A stretch of DNA of 64,000 bases from Tolypothrix campylonemoides VB511288 (GCA_000828075.3 JXCB02000027.1:955104-1019103), one strand, 5' to 3'. Positions 54,102 to 63,908 are shown, counted from the first letter of the stretch. Notes: generated by a model from the letters alone, not told the origin. Made by a program: numbers and translations.

Positions 54102-54454
54102 AAAGGTAACGAATGCAATGACGGATGTAACGGATGAGTGGCTATCTACCCGTTACATCTGTTAGGCACCGTTGTGAGTCTGTGTTTGGCACTCCTGCTT
54201 TGTAAAAGGCGATCAGCTTAGAGGAGTGCCCCTTGGGCGATGGCATTCACCCCAATACCGTTCGGTTAAGACATCTATTCGTTGAGACAGCAAGGGGGCA
54301 GCTTTGCTGGGTGCAAGGGAGAATAAGAGTGAATGAACGATAACTCTTTCTCTCCCATGCTCCCCTCTCCCTGCTCCCATGCTTATCCGAACCGTATTGG
54401 CATTCACCCAATCGCTTATCCTGAATCTAGAACTATTGAAAATCCTCAAAACTC
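54102..54454. other. Intergenic region with an inverted repeat
   Basis: CCAATACCGTTCGG (54,252-54,265) and CCGAACCGTATTGG (54,387-54,400) form an inverted repeat with one mismatch. They are flanked by GGCATTCACCC copies in direct orientation. It may be another small MITE-like element. No gene was seen. Confidence 0.4.
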
Positions 54455-54685
54455 ATGAAATTTACGCGCATCACTGTTAACCCAAATCAAATGGGTGGTG
54501 TTCCTTGTATCAAAGGGTTACGGATTCCTGTAGCTAGTGTGGTGGGAATGTTTGCCGAGGGGATGCGAGAGGATGAAATTTTGCAAGCCTTCCCAGATTT
54601 GGAATTGGAAGATATTAGAGAGGCTTTACACTACGCCGCAGTCGCCGTTGCTGAACGTGAATTGCCGTTGTTAATCAATCCATGA
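54455..54685 (+). CDS. DUF433 antitoxin-type protein
   Basis: This 76-residue protein has a DUF433 pattern: [20 protein letters not shown] and the helix-turn-helix-like [20 protein letters not shown]. It overlaps the DUF5615 gene by four bases, the usual antitoxin-toxin layout of this pair. Confidence 0.88.
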   Translation: MKFTRITVNPNQMGGVPCIKGLRIPVASVVGMFAEGMREDEILQAFPDLELEDIREALHYAAVAVAERELPLLINP

Positions 54686-55062
54686 AATTTCTGGTAGATA
54701 ATGCTTTATCGCCTCTACTCGCACAAGGGCTTGGACAGGTGGGTTATGATGCAGTCCATGTCCGTGACTACGGAATGCAAGCAGCCTCAGACACAGAGGT
54801 ATTCGCAACAGCAGCAGCCGAAGAACGAATTATCATTTCTGCTGACACGGATTTTGGCACTTTGTTAGCACTGCGACAGGAAAGCAAGCCATCGGTGATT
54901 TTGTTCCGTCGCAGTAGGGAACGCCGTCCCGAAAGACAGCTAGCAATTTTGTTGGCAAATCTCGCTTCTGTTCAAGAAGCCTTACAACAGGGTAGTGTAG
55001 TTATTCTAGAGCAAAGTCGCATTCGCATTCGTGCATTGCCGATTGGTGGCACTGAGGAATAG
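54682..55062 (+). CDS. DUF5615 PIN-like toxin
   Basis: This 126-residue protein starts [20 protein letters not shown] (first PIN acidic residue), then [20 protein letters not shown] and [13 protein letters not shown] with paired Asp, the PIN-like (VapC-related) active-site pattern. It probably cleaves RNA. It is intact and coupled to DUF433. Confidence 0.88.
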   Translation: MKFLVDNALSPLLAQGLGQVGYDAVHVRDYGMQAASDTEVFATAAAEERIIISADTDFGTLLALRQESKPSVILFRRSRERRPERQLAILLANLASVQEALQQGSVVILEQSRIRIRALPIGGTEE

Positions 55063-55063
55063 A

Positions 55064-55447
55064 CTATGTTATTGGGTTAGAAAACGAACACTCAACTGTC
55101 ACCTTCAAATTACTTTTAGCAGTGCCTTTTGTAACATAGGGAATGCCTGCTTCTCCACCCAGTTCGATGCCGAATTCTAAAGTAACTTTGTTTACACCAG
55201 GGATGGGAAGTTGTTTAAATGCATTCAAGCTACAAACAGTGTAAGCACGAATTGTGGTTTGAATGATCTGAAAATTCTGCACCATTTGCTTTCGCACAGC
55301 CTCAGGACTTATTCCCTTGTAACTAAGTGCTTCTTCCTCTTCCTCTGCGGGTTCTTCTGTTACGACTAAGGGAACGTTTACGTCGTGCGTAGCTTCAATG
55401 TAGATAATCGTGTTGTCATCTAGTTGGATGGGTGTGAGTTTGGTCAT
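55064..55447 (-). CDS. Trypsin-co-occurring domain 1 (trypco1, CU044_2847-like) protein
   Basis: This 127-residue protein has an N-terminal beta part (TPIQLDDNTIIYIEATHD), an acidic stretch of six Glu, and VTLEFGIELGGEAGIPYVTK followed by SNLKVTVECSF, the trypco1 signature. Such domains accompany trypsin- or caspase-type proteases in predicted conflict systems. No protease gene is adjacent here. It is convergent with the DUF5615 gene (1-bp gap). Confidence 0.75.
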   Translation of the reverse strand: MTKLTPIQLDDNTIIYIEATHDVNVPLVVTEEPAEEEEEALSYKGISPEAVRKQMVQNFQIIQTTIRAYTVCSLNAFKQLPIPGVNKVTLEFGIELGGEAGIPYVTKGTAKSNLKVTVECSFSNPIT

Positions 55448-55729
55448 AGCAGGAATTGCTAATTTAAAAGCAATCTAGAGATTATAACAATAACTCAGTA
55501 TGTATATAGCGCTTCTCGTTTGAATGAAGTACAAATTTATCTGTGTCCATGATGAAGATTTTGGTAGGCAGCTACGCTTGAAATAGAGACTGGAGAGATG
55601 CGAGTACAAGGGGACAACAAGACAAGGAGGCGATCGCCCTAATAGTGCTTTTAAGAAATGCGATCGCCCTTGGCGGGGCTTTGCCCCGGAGCGATGCCAA
55701 AATAACTATGTCACAATTGAGGAAAAGCT

Positions 55730-55921
55730 ATTTTACCAACCGTTGAACAAGGCTTTGCCTGCATCAGAGCCTGCCAGATGTTGTCCAACTACTATCGAGA
55801 CATCCATTTATTCCGCTTTGACATTAATACAGGAACAATTTACATTTTGGCTGACGAAAGTATAGAGATTCTCATATCTCGTGATGGAAACTGGAGGTTT
55901 TTGGATGAAGCCGGACTTTAA
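55730..55921 (+). CDS. DUF6888-type small protein, apparent ATT start
   Basis: The frame after a TGA at 55,718 encodes LPTVEQGFACIRACQMLSNY, RDIHLFRFDINTG and the conserved end NWRFLDEAGL, as in DUF6888. The expected start falls on an ATT at 55,730, seven bases after GAGGA. An internal ATG at 55,778 would give only 47 residues and lose the conserved PTVEQ block. The gene overlaps the DUF6887 gene by 17 bp. The function is unknown; the pair is frequent in cyanobacteria. Confidence 0.6.
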   Translation: MLPTVEQGFACIRACQMLSNYYRDIHLFRFDINTGTIYILADESIEILISRDGNWRFLDEAGL

Positions 55922-56108
55922 AAAAATGCCCAGAAAAGAATTGATCGCTTATGTACTGGCACATCGGAATGATGATGAAGCCTTTCAGGTTCTGATCGCT
56001 CGCCGTAGCCCTGACTCCGAAGCAACTTGGTATAACTTTCCCTACACCGAAGAAGGACAGCGACAAATGGAGGAGGTTTTCCGACGCAAGATTAATGGAG
56101 AACTTTGA
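55905..56108 (+). CDS. DUF6887-type small protein
   Basis: The ATG at 55,905 follows GGAGG by seven bases. The 67-residue product begins MKPDFKKMPRKELIAYVLAH, the DUF6887 signature (RKELIAYVLAHR), followed by DDEAFQVLI and a charged end. It is coupled to the DUF6888 gene upstream; together they resemble a toxin-antitoxin-like pair, without experimental proof. Confidence 0.7.
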   Translation: MKPDFKKMPRKELIAYVLAHRNDDEAFQVLIARRSPDSEATWYNFPYTEEGQRQMEEVFRRKINGEL

Positions 56109-56119
56109 AACTTAGGCTT

Positions 56120-56285
56120 ACTCCCTTCCCGCGCGAAGAATACCTAATTTAACGAACCGCAAAGGCACGTAAGCGCAAAGCGCAGGCTCCGCCAACGCGA
56201 AGCGTGCGCCTTAGCGCATAGGACACGAAGAAAGAAGAAACGAAGGTTCGGTAATCTTATACCGGGAAGGGAGTAGCGCGATCGC
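56120..56285. repeat. Dispersed repeat region
   Basis: This holds AAGGCACGTAAGCGCAAAGC, GCGCATAGGACACGAAGAAA and GGTAATCTTATACCGGGAAG, parallel to 11,210-11,265. No gene was seen. Confidence 0.5.
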
Positions 56286-56297
56286 GCTAAACCTTGT

Positions 56298-56927
56298 CTA
56301 CTGTTGTCCACGCAGAAAGTTTCTTAACCACCTAATCGCCTCACTTGTCGTCTGCTCACTTGCAATTTGGAGACATTGCTGTACAATTTCTGAAACATTA
56401 GGAAAGTAGCTACTTTCTGCAAGTACGTAGCTCTCGCTCTGCAATCTATAAACGAGTAACTGGTTATTCTTTAGCAGCCAAACCTCTGGCACTCGATAGG
56501 GTAAATAATCATTGATATCTGTATAACTAGTGACATCTATTTCAATAACCAAATCAGGGGGAGGATCGTTCTCCCAGTCGATGCGATTCTTACCTTGAAC
56601 TTTTTGCCAATTCTCAATGTAAAAGCAATAGTCAGGTTCAATGCCGCTGACTTCGCTCAAGCTCATAGTGATGGGTGTAAATGAGTCGTATACTAGGTTT
56701 AAGTGGTCAAGCAGAGTTATCACTACCGATGCAAGTAAACTTGCCTTTTTCCCATGCTCAGGTAAAGGAGCCATCAACAAAATCTCATTATGTCGATATT
56801 TGATGCGAGGAATAGCGCGATCGCCCAACTGTAACAGCAGCCTTTGGTAGTCTTGCCAGTTTCCCAAGAGTTTCAAGACAGCGCCAGCAGGCAACTCGAT
56901 TCTTTCTGGTGTAATTACAGTATTCAT
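56298..56927 (-). CDS. Uma2 family (DUF820) endonuclease-like protein
   Basis: This 209-residue intact member has ERIELPAGAVLKLLGNWQDY at the start, IEPDYCFYIENWQ, and the core DPPPDLVIEIDVTSY with YRVPEVWLLKNNQLLVYRL. It belongs to the subgroup of the truncated gene at 14,910 (DPPPDL core) and is distinct from the one at 452. The PD-(D/E)XK residues are present. It ends 24 bp upstream of the larE... stop on the same strand. Confidence 0.85.
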   Translation of the reverse strand: MNTVITPERIELPAGAVLKLLGNWQDYQRLLLQLGDRAIPRIKYRHNEILLMAPLPEHGKKASLLASVVITLLDHLNLVYDSFTPITMSLSEVSGIEPDYCFYIENWQKVQGKNRIDWENDPPPDLVIEIDVTSYTDINDYLPYRVPEVWLLKNNQLLVYRLQSESYVLAESSYFPNVSEIVQQCLQIASEQTTSEAIRWLRNFLRGQQ

Positions 56928-56951
56928 GTAGACCTGATCGCCTGTAGTATT

Positions 56952-57779
56952 CTATGCTTTAACGCCTGAAGTTTCTCGACTCAACACTTGATTTAACTTA
57001 CCGCTGCGATAACCTTCTAAATCTAATGTGACGTAGAGAAAACCAAACTCTTGAAAAGCGGAAACAACAGATGGCAAATCAATCTTCAACACAAACTCTT
57101 TGATTTGTTCTGGTGGTAATTCAATTCGCGCTGTGTCTCCTTCGGAACGCACGCGCAAATTCTGATAACCCAACTTTCGTAAGTATATTTCTGCCCTCCC
57201 AACTCGTTGCAGCTTGGCTACAGTAATCTCTTCGCCGTAGGGAAAGCGTGAACTCAGACAAGGTTGTGCGGGTTTATCCCACCAAGGTAAACCGAGTTCT
57301 TTGGAAATTTGCCGGACTTCAGCTTTGGTGATTCCAACTTCTGCTAAAGGCGATCGCGCACCTCTTTCTTTTGCCGCCTGAATTCCTGGGCGATAATCAT
57401 GTAAGTCATCAGCATTCACTCCATCCACCACATACGGATAACCCAATTGAACAGCTAAGGGTTTGAGAGTGTCGTGCAGTTCACTTTTACAAAAATAACA
57501 GCGGTTCACAGGGTTGGAGGTATAATTGGGGTTTTCCATTTCGTGGGTTTGAATGATTTGATGAGGAATCCCAATCGTTGCTGCTTGAAGCGAGGCGTCT
57601 TCCAACTCTTCTGGTAATAGTGAGGGAGAAACAGCCGTGACAGCCAAAGCGCGATCGCCCAGAATATCATAAGCTATCTTGGCGACCAAAGTACTATCCA
57701 CTCCACCAGAGTAGGCGATCATTGCCTGCTCCATTTCTACAAATAATGCTTTTAGTTGCTCAAGTTTTTCTGTTAGCAT
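56952..57779 (-). CDS. larE: ATP-dependent sacrificial sulfur transferase LarE
   Basis: I start at the ATG at 57,779 (MLTEKLEQLKALFVEMEQAM; 275 residues). The frame opens at 57,824, and a second ATG lies at 57,782. The PP-loop is AYSGGVDSTLVAK, followed by NRCYFCKSELHD, DGVNADDLHDYRPG and the KPAQPCLSSRFPYGE block with the Cys that donates its sulfur. LarE builds the nickel-pincer cofactor used by lactate racemase. LarB and LarC are not in the window. Confidence 0.93.
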   Translation of the reverse strand: MLTEKLEQLKALFVEMEQAMIAYSGGVDSTLVAKIAYDILGDRALAVTAVSPSLLPEELEDASLQAATIGIPHQIIQTHEMENPNYTSNPVNRCYFCKSELHDTLKPLAVQLGYPYVVDGVNADDLHDYRPGIQAAKERGARSPLAEVGITKAEVRQISKELGLPWWDKPAQPCLSSRFPYGEEITVAKLQRVGRAEIYLRKLGYQNLRVRSEGDTARIELPPEQIKEFVLKIDLPSVVSAFQEFGFLYVTLDLEGYRSGKLNQVLSRETSGVKA

Positions 57780-57876
57780 CATTTCCAATCTTGCCGAAAC
57801 GGCATAGCACCCCATGAATTCCATTTTAGGGGGGCAATCAAGGAATTAGATAATTACTGAAAACCAAGTAAAGATT

Positions 57877-58743
57877 ATGAATGCACAATTTGCTCAATTA
57901 ATAGTTAACGGTATTGCTGTGGGGAGCATTATTGCTTTAGCAGCAGTTGGACTTACGCTTATCAATGGAATTTTACGGTTATCTAACTTTGCTCACGGTG
58001 ACTTTGTGACATTGGGGGCTTATTTAACGCTGCTGGTTAATACCTTTGGTGTCAATATTTGGCTGTCTATGGTAGTGGCTGCGATTGGCACGGTAGCAGC
58101 AATGCTGTTGTCTGAAAAGTTACTATGGTCGCGTATGCGCTCTATCCGTGCGACTTCCACCACTTTCATTATTATCTCTATCGGGCTTGCCTTATTCCTT
58201 CGCAATGGCATTATCCTCATCTGGGGCGGTAGTAACAAAACTTACAATTTACCTGTAACCTCTGCTATGGATATTTTGGGCGTGAAAGTCCCGCAAAATC
58301 AATTGTTGGTTTTGTTCCTAGCAGTATTAGCAATTGTGATACTGCACTACCTTTTGCAAAACACGAAAATTGGCAAGGCAATGCGAGCAGTTGCTGATGA
58401 TTTGGATTTAGCTAGGGTTTCTGGTATCAATGTAGACAGAGTTGTCCTTTGGACTTGGGTGATTGCCGGTACTTTGACATCTTTAGGTGGCAGTATGTAC
58501 GGCTTGTTGACAGCTGTGCGACCAAATATGGGCTGGTTCTTAATTTTACCTTTATTTGCCTCAGTCATTTTGGGAGGAATTGGCAACCCTTACGGTGCGA
58601 TCGCAGCCGCTTTTATCATTGGTATTGCCCAAGAAGCCAGCACTCCTTTGCTGGGTTCTCAGTACAAACAAGGAGTAGCGCTGTTACTTATGATTTTGGT
58701 GCTGCTCGTTCGTCCCAAAGGTTTGTTCAGAAGCACAATTTGA
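57877..58743 (+). CDS. Branched-chain amino acid ABC transporter permease (LivH type)
   Basis: This 288-residue permease has about eight helices. The N-terminal LIVNGIAVGSIIALAAVGLT, LRLSNFAHGDFVTLGAYLTL, the EAA-like loop TKIGKAMRAVADDLDLARVS and GGIGNPYGAIAAAFIIG are LivH marks. It resembles NatD of the Nostoc neutral amino acid system. The partner permease, binding protein and ATPases are not adjacent, as is common in cyanobacteria. Confidence 0.9.
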   Translation: MNAQFAQLIVNGIAVGSIIALAAVGLTLINGILRLSNFAHGDFVTLGAYLTLLVNTFGVNIWLSMVVAAIGTVAAMLLSEKLLWSRMRSIRATSTTFIIISIGLALFLRNGIILIWGGSNKTYNLPVTSAMDILGVKVPQNQLLVLFLAVLAIVILHYLLQNTKIGKAMRAVADDLDLARVSGINVDRVVLWTWVIAGTLTSLGGSMYGLLTAVRPNMGWFLILPLFASVILGGIGNPYGAIAAAFIIGIAQEASTPLLGSQYKQGVALLLMILVLLVRPKGLFRSTI

Positions 58744-58884
58744 GCAACATCAGAACACAGCGATTAGGGATTAGGGATTAGAGATTAGGGAGTGGGAATT
58801 GTTAGTTGTTAAAAAGTACCACTAACCAGTCCCCAGTCCGCAATCGCCAGTCCCCAGTCCCGGATTATCCCATCAAAATGGCAA

Positions 58885-59049
58885 TTATGGATTAATCAAA
58901 TGAAAGTAGATCCCTGCCACCAGGATGTTAAGTGCTAGTAAAACTAGGCTGACTGCAGTGCGAAAAGGGTAGGGTGGTTTGGCTCCTGTTTTGGCAACGT
59001 CTGTGCCAATTTTTTTGTCAGCAGGTGCGAACTTGGCTTCAGTCGTCAT
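58885..59049 (-). CDS. psaX: Photosystem I 4.8 kDa protein PsaX
   Basis: ATG 59,049 to TAA 58,885 encodes 54 residues, with GGAG eight bases upstream. After a Lys-rich N-terminus come KPPYPFRTAVSLVLLALNIL and VAGIYFHLI, matching PsaX (PTYxFRTxWAxLLLAxNFLVA). PsaX is a one-helix subunit at the periphery of cyanobacterial photosystem I. It is short and easily missed by gene finders. Confidence 0.85.
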   Translation of the reverse strand: MTTEAKFAPADKKIGTDVAKTGAKPPYPFRTAVSLVLLALNILVAGIYFHLINP

Positions 59050-59245
59050 TGTTTTCTCTCCTATTTTAAAGACTTATTAACAAATACCAAAGACCCGTCA
59101 TATATAGCGAGAATCTTTAAGAATATTTTTGTGGATTTTGCACCACCAATTCGCAAAAATAAACAAAATGTAGCACCCAGCCGCTTTTGGGCGGGTGTAG
59201 GGTAAAAATGAATTTCTACCGCTGCACCCTAAGGCATACACCCCC

Positions 59246-60151
59246 TTAGTCCTCAACTCCTGCGTGATAGGAACTGCGAACCAGAGGACCAGAACGGACA
59301 TGGCTAAATCCCATTTCCCGTGCTATGTTGCCTAATTCATCGAATTCTTCTGGTGTCCAGTATTTTTGGACGGGCAAATGTTCCAAGGAAGGGCGCATAT
59401 ACTGACCAATTGTGATGCGATCGCACTCCACCTTGCGCAGATCCGCCATTGTCTCAATGACTTCCTCCACTGTTTCCCCATGTCCCAGCATCAAACCTGA
59501 CTTCGTGGGAATCGAAGAATCGATTTCTTTAACAACTTGCAGGACAAAGAGCGAGCGATCGTACTTCGCTCCCCGGCGCACTGGTCCTTGTAAGCGCCGC
59601 ACTGTCTCAATATTGTGATTGTAACAAGCTGGTTTCGCCTGCACAACCTCATGTATACGCTCGCGTTGACCTTGCTCTCCTGCACCCGCACCACCCCAAA
59701 AATCTGGTGTCAACACCTCAATTTGAGTTTCTGGGCTAAACTTGCGGATCGTTTCCATTGTCTTGACAAAATGACCTGCACCTTTATCTGGCAAGTCATC
59801 TCGTGCCACAGAAGTCAGCACAACATAACGTAATCCTAAAAGTTGCACAGCTTGTGCCACCTTTTGCGGTTCCTCAAGGTCAAGAGGCATGGGCGCACGA
59901 CCTTTATCTACTTGACAAAAAGCGCAAGATCTGGTGCAAGTAGCTCCCATGAGTAAGAAAGTTGCTGTTTTTTGGGAGTAGCACTCCCCCCGGTTGGGAC
60001 AACGTCCTTCTTCGCAAATTGTATGAATTTGGCGCTGCTTGATAATACGTTGTACTGTAGAAAGTTCGCTCGCTTTGCCAATTGGACGACGCAACCACCT
60101 TGGCATTGCCGTAATTTCAGACTTAAGTTGTTCCTGTTGTGAAGAAGTCAT
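59246..60151 (-). CDS. lipA: Lipoyl synthase
   Basis: This 301-residue radical SAM enzyme has the auxiliary cluster Cys motif [12 protein letters not shown] (Cx4Cx5C), the radical SAM motif CTRSCAFC (Cx3Cx2C) and the C-terminal RSSYHAG with the cluster-binding Ser. It inserts two sulfur atoms into protein-bound octanoyl groups to form lipoate. The length is normal. It is divergent from the response regulator. Confidence 0.96.
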   Translation of the reverse strand: MTSSQQEQLKSEITAMPRWLRRPIGKASELSTVQRIIKQRQIHTICEEGRCPNRGECYSQKTATFLLMGATCTRSCAFCQVDKGRAPMPLDLEEPQKVAQAVQLLGLRYVVLTSVARDDLPDKGAGHFVKTMETIRKFSPETQIEVLTPDFWGGAGAGEQGQRERIHEVVQAKPACYNHNIETVRRLQGPVRRGAKYDRSLFVLQVVKEIDSSIPTKSGLMLGHGETVEEVIETMADLRKVECDRITIGQYMRPSLEHLPVQKYWTPEEFDELGNIAREMGFSHVRSGPLVRSSYHAGVED

Positions 60152-60182
60152 TTATCTTTCAAATCTTGCCTTAAATATCACC

Positions 60183-60341
60183 ATGACACAAATTCAGCCG
60201 CTGAAGTTCGACAGAACACATCAAATACTGTCATTTCTCCTAGAAATTACTCTCCCCCGATTAAAAGAAACATTGAGTATAGTGGGAGAATTCTTGGCAT
60301 TACATGGCAAAACTACCAACTCAACCGAAACTTTTTATTAG
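60183..60341 (+). CDS. Small ORF before the response regulator (doubtful)
   Basis: ATG to TAG, 52 residues (MTQIQPLKFDRTHQILSFLL, then LPRLKETLSIVGEFLAL). No ribosome site is visible. Its stop lies 11 bp before the response regulator start, so it may be a leader or coupled small gene. Confidence 0.35.
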   Translation: MTQIQPLKFDRTHQILSFLLEITLPRLKETLSIVGEFLALHGKTTNSTETFY

Positions 60342-60352
60342 AGCAAACAGTC

Positions 60353-60922
60353 GTGGCAAATCACAAAATTTTAGTTATCGATGACACTACAGTTGTCAGG
60401 GTAAAAGTACGAGAAATGTTGCCATCCGGCAACTTTGAGGTATTGGAAGCAAAAGATGGTCTAGAAGGATTGAATTTAATCCGTCAGGAAAAACTTAGCC
60501 TGATCATGCTGGATTTCCTACTACCTAAAATGAGTGGTTGGGAAGTTTTTCAGCAGATTCAATCCCAACCGACTCTCAGGAAAATCCCCCTGGTCATTAT
60601 CTCTGGTCGTAAAGAAGAGGTGACGGAGAAAATACCAGAACCCTTTGAATATTTTGAATTTCTCGCAAAGCCTTTTGACCAAAAGCAACTCATTGACGCA
60701 ATTAAGTCAGCAATGACAAAGGCTAAACAGCCGCGCCAAGAACCTACTCAACTCTTGGCAGCTGCAAATAGTGCAATACTAGCCACCTCTAGTGCTGGAA
60801 GAACATCAGCTGCTGAGATTCAGGTATTAAATGAGAAAATTGCCAAAATGCAGGCAGAAATAGATAGTTTGAAGAAACAGTTAGCTCAGGTCATCACCTT
60901 TATTAAACAGAAAATCACATAA
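60353..60922 (+). CDS. Response regulator with C-terminal coiled coil
   Basis: This 189-residue protein (GTG start) has a receiver domain at residues 1-125: acidic pair in VIDDTTVV, phospho-acceptor Asp in IMLDFLLPKMSG, Thr/Ser in VIISGRKEE and Lys in FLAKPFD. The rest is a short linker and a coiled coil (IQVLNEKIAKMQAEIDSLKK). No DNA-binding domain is present. A histidine kinase lies 1.1 kb further on the same strand and could be its partner. Confidence 0.88.
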   Translation: MANHKILVIDDTTVVRVKVREMLPSGNFEVLEAKDGLEGLNLIRQEKLSLIMLDFLLPKMSGWEVFQQIQSQPTLRKIPLVIISGRKEEVTEKIPEPFEYFEFLAKPFDQKQLIDAIKSAMTKAKQPRQEPTQLLAAANSAILATSSAGRTSAAEIQVLNEKIAKMQAEIDSLKKQLAQVITFIKQKIT

Positions 60923-61787
60923 GTAGATAAGTAGAAAGATAAATAGAAACAAACAGAACTAAATTAAGAAATCTAAAAACGTCGGTAAGTAAGTCGGCAT
61001 AAGAAAACCAAATGTGAACAAAAGTAAACAAGGTTCAAACCTTTTTTCCCCCTGCTCCCTCTCTCTACCCCCTACCCCCTGCCTTATCCCAACGATAATT
61101 ATTTACGCCGACCTACTTAATATTATTAGGACTTACCCAAAAACCTCTCAAAGTCTTATTTCTCTGTGTCCTCTGCGCCCTCTGCGGTTCGTTTTCCGTA
61201 ACTTTTGCGTAAGTTCTAATTATTAGGACTTACGCAGTAATAACGGAAAAACATAGACGCGTAGCGGTAAGGCATAGGCAACTGCGTGCCTCCTACGGAG
61301 GAGCTACGCTAGCGTCCTAGATGTGCCGTATCTCCTCCAAAGACGCGGAGCGAACGGCGTTAGCTATAGGCATACCCGTTTGCCCTTGGCATACCACAGG
61401 CTACCGCACTGATACACCTTAGACGCGGAGCGCTACCTCACCGCTCCGCGTCTAAGGCTCAGGAGCGGTTGATAAATTTTGCAACTTAAATAGGACTACT
61501 ATATCTAATAAATCTAAGCCATAAAACTCTCTGTAATTTTAAGTATCTTAATTTAGATATCAGAAATTTTTTAATTTAGTAAAAGCTTAGAAGATACTAA
61601 CTAGCGGTATAAAAAATACTACTTAGGACAGATGTTGATTTAGGCATAACTATAAACATAATTTGAAGGTATGGAAAAAATAATACTCATAAAATATAGC
61701 AATTAAAGAAAATGTATGAAATGAATCTCCAATATTAATCAAAGCTTCAGTAAGCTTTCCCCGAAAGAGCTGTAAACTACTGTGCTC
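60923..61787. repeat. Long intergenic region filled with dispersed repeats
   Basis: These 865 bp hold CCCCCTACCCCCTGCC low-complexity sequence, the CTCTGTGTCCTCTGCGCCCT repeat found across cyanobacteria, GGACTTACGCAGTAATAAC, and nested palindromes such as GCGTGCCTCCTACGGAGGAG and TAGACGCGGAGCG. From about 61,480 it is AT-rich without recognisable features. Confidence 0.55.
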
Positions 61788-62018
61788 TCACTTAAAAACG
61801 ACCATTAATCTACCGACGAACAGTTTTGCCTTTTTTTGTTCCTCAATCAGTTTTGGGGAAATTTTGTGTTTTGTGTAGCGAGTTATTATGCAAATCAAGA
61901 TTGATAATTGAATCAGCAAAAATATAAAGCCATAAATGAAAAATACTGTCAAAAAAAGCAAATTGTCAGCGGATGTGATGCATTTCAATAAAAAAATACA
62001 ATTATCTGGTTTAATCAC
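61788..62018 (-). CDS. Hypothetical small membrane protein (doubtful)
   Basis: The 76-codon frame has a hydrophobic middle (FLTVFFIYGFIFLLIQLSIL) and a basic tail. The AT-rich setting and lack of a clear ribosome site make chance equally likely. Confidence 0.3.
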   Translation of the reverse strand: MIKPDNCIFLLKCITSADNLLFLTVFFIYGFIFLLIQLSILICIITRYTKHKISPKLIEEQKKAKLFVGRLMVVFK

Positions 62019-62052
62019 AAATTCTTTATAAATAAGAAATTGGATTGAAAGA

Positions 62053-63834
62053 ATGTTTGACTTACAGAAAATGACTTTGAAAGATATGTCAGAATGCGGT
62101 TTAGCTATTCGACGCCTAAGGGATAAAGCTAACAGTATGGAAGATGTAAGTCGGATAATTGTTGAATATTTTTATAATCAGATAATTGATACAACAAATG
62201 GTGAAAAAAGCTGTGTGCTTGTCCGTTTTTTTAAAACTCATTCTTATGGAGAACTACCATTTAATTTACAACAAGATGCTCGTTTAATATTAGGTAATAT
62301 TACAGTTTCTGATAGTCTTAAATGCTTAACTTTATTGGCAACTGCTGGGGAAGTAGCAGAATGGAACTCGCGGCACAAATCTTTAGAATATAAGTTAATT
62401 CCCCTAAAGAGCGAAGAGGCGATCGCTCGCCTCCCAATGATTTCCCAACTCATCCAGCAACTTGGGTTAAATCCTGGTACTGTCGTACAACCAGACCCTA
62501 ATTTAATCACTGATTTAGAACAGCGGATGTATAACGTTTTTTACGTCCCTGATGCTTTGGGTAGTCCTTATATTCCCTCACAAAACTCGTTTGTGATTCC
62601 GTTTAAGATTAAATCTGTGGTAGGGTTTGGGGGATTATTGCCTTCAGGGAATATATTTGCCGTTCTGATGTTTTTGAAGGTTGCAATTCCTCGGACAACT
62701 GTTGATTTATTGCGTCCACTTGCATTAAACGTTAAAATGGCAATCCTCCCCTTTGATAGTGGGAGGATTTTCAGCACTCATAGCTCATACGTTGCGAATG
62801 AGAACACAAAGACAACTCCTCAAGATGAAACTATTCGGCGTCTCAACTCGCAAATTGCCACATTAACTCAATTGTTGGATGTTTCCGAGCAATCTACAAA
62901 AACTCAATCTGACCGCCTTGAAAAAGCTATTACCCATCTTCAGAAAACTTTAGATAAGCTGCAAAAAACTCAAATTCAACTCATTCATAGTGAAAAAATG
63001 TCCAGTTTGGGACAGTTAGTTGCTGGTATTGCTCATGAAATTAACAACCCGATCAATTTTATTCATGGCAATGTCTACCATGCGTTAGCCTATACGCAAG
63101 ATTTGCTGAAATTAGTGCGACTCTATCAAGAATATTATCCAAATCCTCCACAAGAAATTCAAGAAGTCATCCATTCAATTGAACTCGACTTTTTGAGCCA
63201 AGACTTGAATAAAATCCTTAATTCTATGACAACAGGAACGGAGCGAATTAAGGAAATTGTTCAGTCATTGCGAATCTTCTCTCGTGTTGAGCATGCAGTA
63301 GAAAAAAAGGTTGATATTCACACAGCTATAGACAGTACTTTAATGATTTTGGAACACCGATTGCAAGCAACGGACAAGTATCCAAAAATCAAAGTTATCA
63401 AAGAATACGGTCAACTTCCTTTACTTGATTGTTATTTTGGTCAACTTACCCAAGTGTTTATGAATATCATTGCCAATGCCATTGATGCGCTGCAAGAAGG
63501 AATAGCGAATAAGAATGACCACTTTGCAATCCCTACGATTCACATTCGCACTCAGGTACTCAATGACAAATGGATAATTATTAGTATTGCTGATAATGGT
63601 CCTGGAATAAATGGGGAAGTATGCTCAAAATTATTTGACCCCTTTTTTACGACCAAACCTGTGGGTAAAGGCACTGGAATAGGGCTATCAATAAGTCATC
63701 AAATTGTAGTTGAAAGACATGGGGGAGAGCTTAGCTGTCACTCCATTCCAGGACAAGGCGCAGAATTTCTCATTAAAATTCCTTTAAGAAGAACGCAGAA
63801 CGTAGAACCCAGAACACAGAATATATCCCCATAA
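62053..63834 (+). CDS. Sensor histidine kinase
   Basis: This 593-residue protein has an N-terminal sensory region (about residues 1-265) without a membrane helix, perhaps GAF-like, then a coiled coil (DRLEKAITHLQKTLDKLQKT). The kinase core follows: LVAGIAHEINNPINFIHGN (phospho-His), NIIANAIDALQEG (N box), IADNGPGI (G1), DPFFTTKPVGKGTGIGLS (F/G2). It belongs to the HEINNPINF subgroup common in cyanobacteria. The stimulus is unknown. Confidence 0.9.
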   Translation: MFDLQKMTLKDMSECGLAIRRLRDKANSMEDVSRIIVEYFYNQIIDTTNGEKSCVLVRFFKTHSYGELPFNLQQDARLILGNITVSDSLKCLTLLATAGEVAEWNSRHKSLEYKLIPLKSEEAIARLPMISQLIQQLGLNPGTVVQPDPNLITDLEQRMYNVFYVPDALGSPYIPSQNSFVIPFKIKSVVGFGGLLPSGNIFAVLMFLKVAIPRTTVDLLRPLALNVKMAILPFDSGRIFSTHSSYVANENTKTTPQDETIRRLNSQIATLTQLLDVSEQSTKTQSDRLEKAITHLQKTLDKLQKTQIQLIHSEKMSSLGQLVAGIAHEINNPINFIHGNVYHALAYTQDLLKLVRLYQEYYPNPPQEIQEVIHSIELDFLSQDLNKILNSMTTGTERIKEIVQSLRIFSRVEHAVEKKVDIHTAIDSTLMILEHRLQATDKYPKIKVIKEYGQLPLLDCYFGQLTQVFMNIIANAIDALQEGIANKNDHFAIPTIHIRTQVLNDKWIIISIADNGPGINGEVCSKLFDPFFTTKPVGKGTGIGLSISHQIVVERHGGELSCHSIPGQGAEFLIKIPLRRTQNVEPRTQNISP

Positions 63835-63908
63835 ATAAATTTAGGGAATTTGATAAGGACGCCAGAACAAGTAAAAAGTAAAAATAAAGAAGAATTCAAT
63901 ATTTTTTT

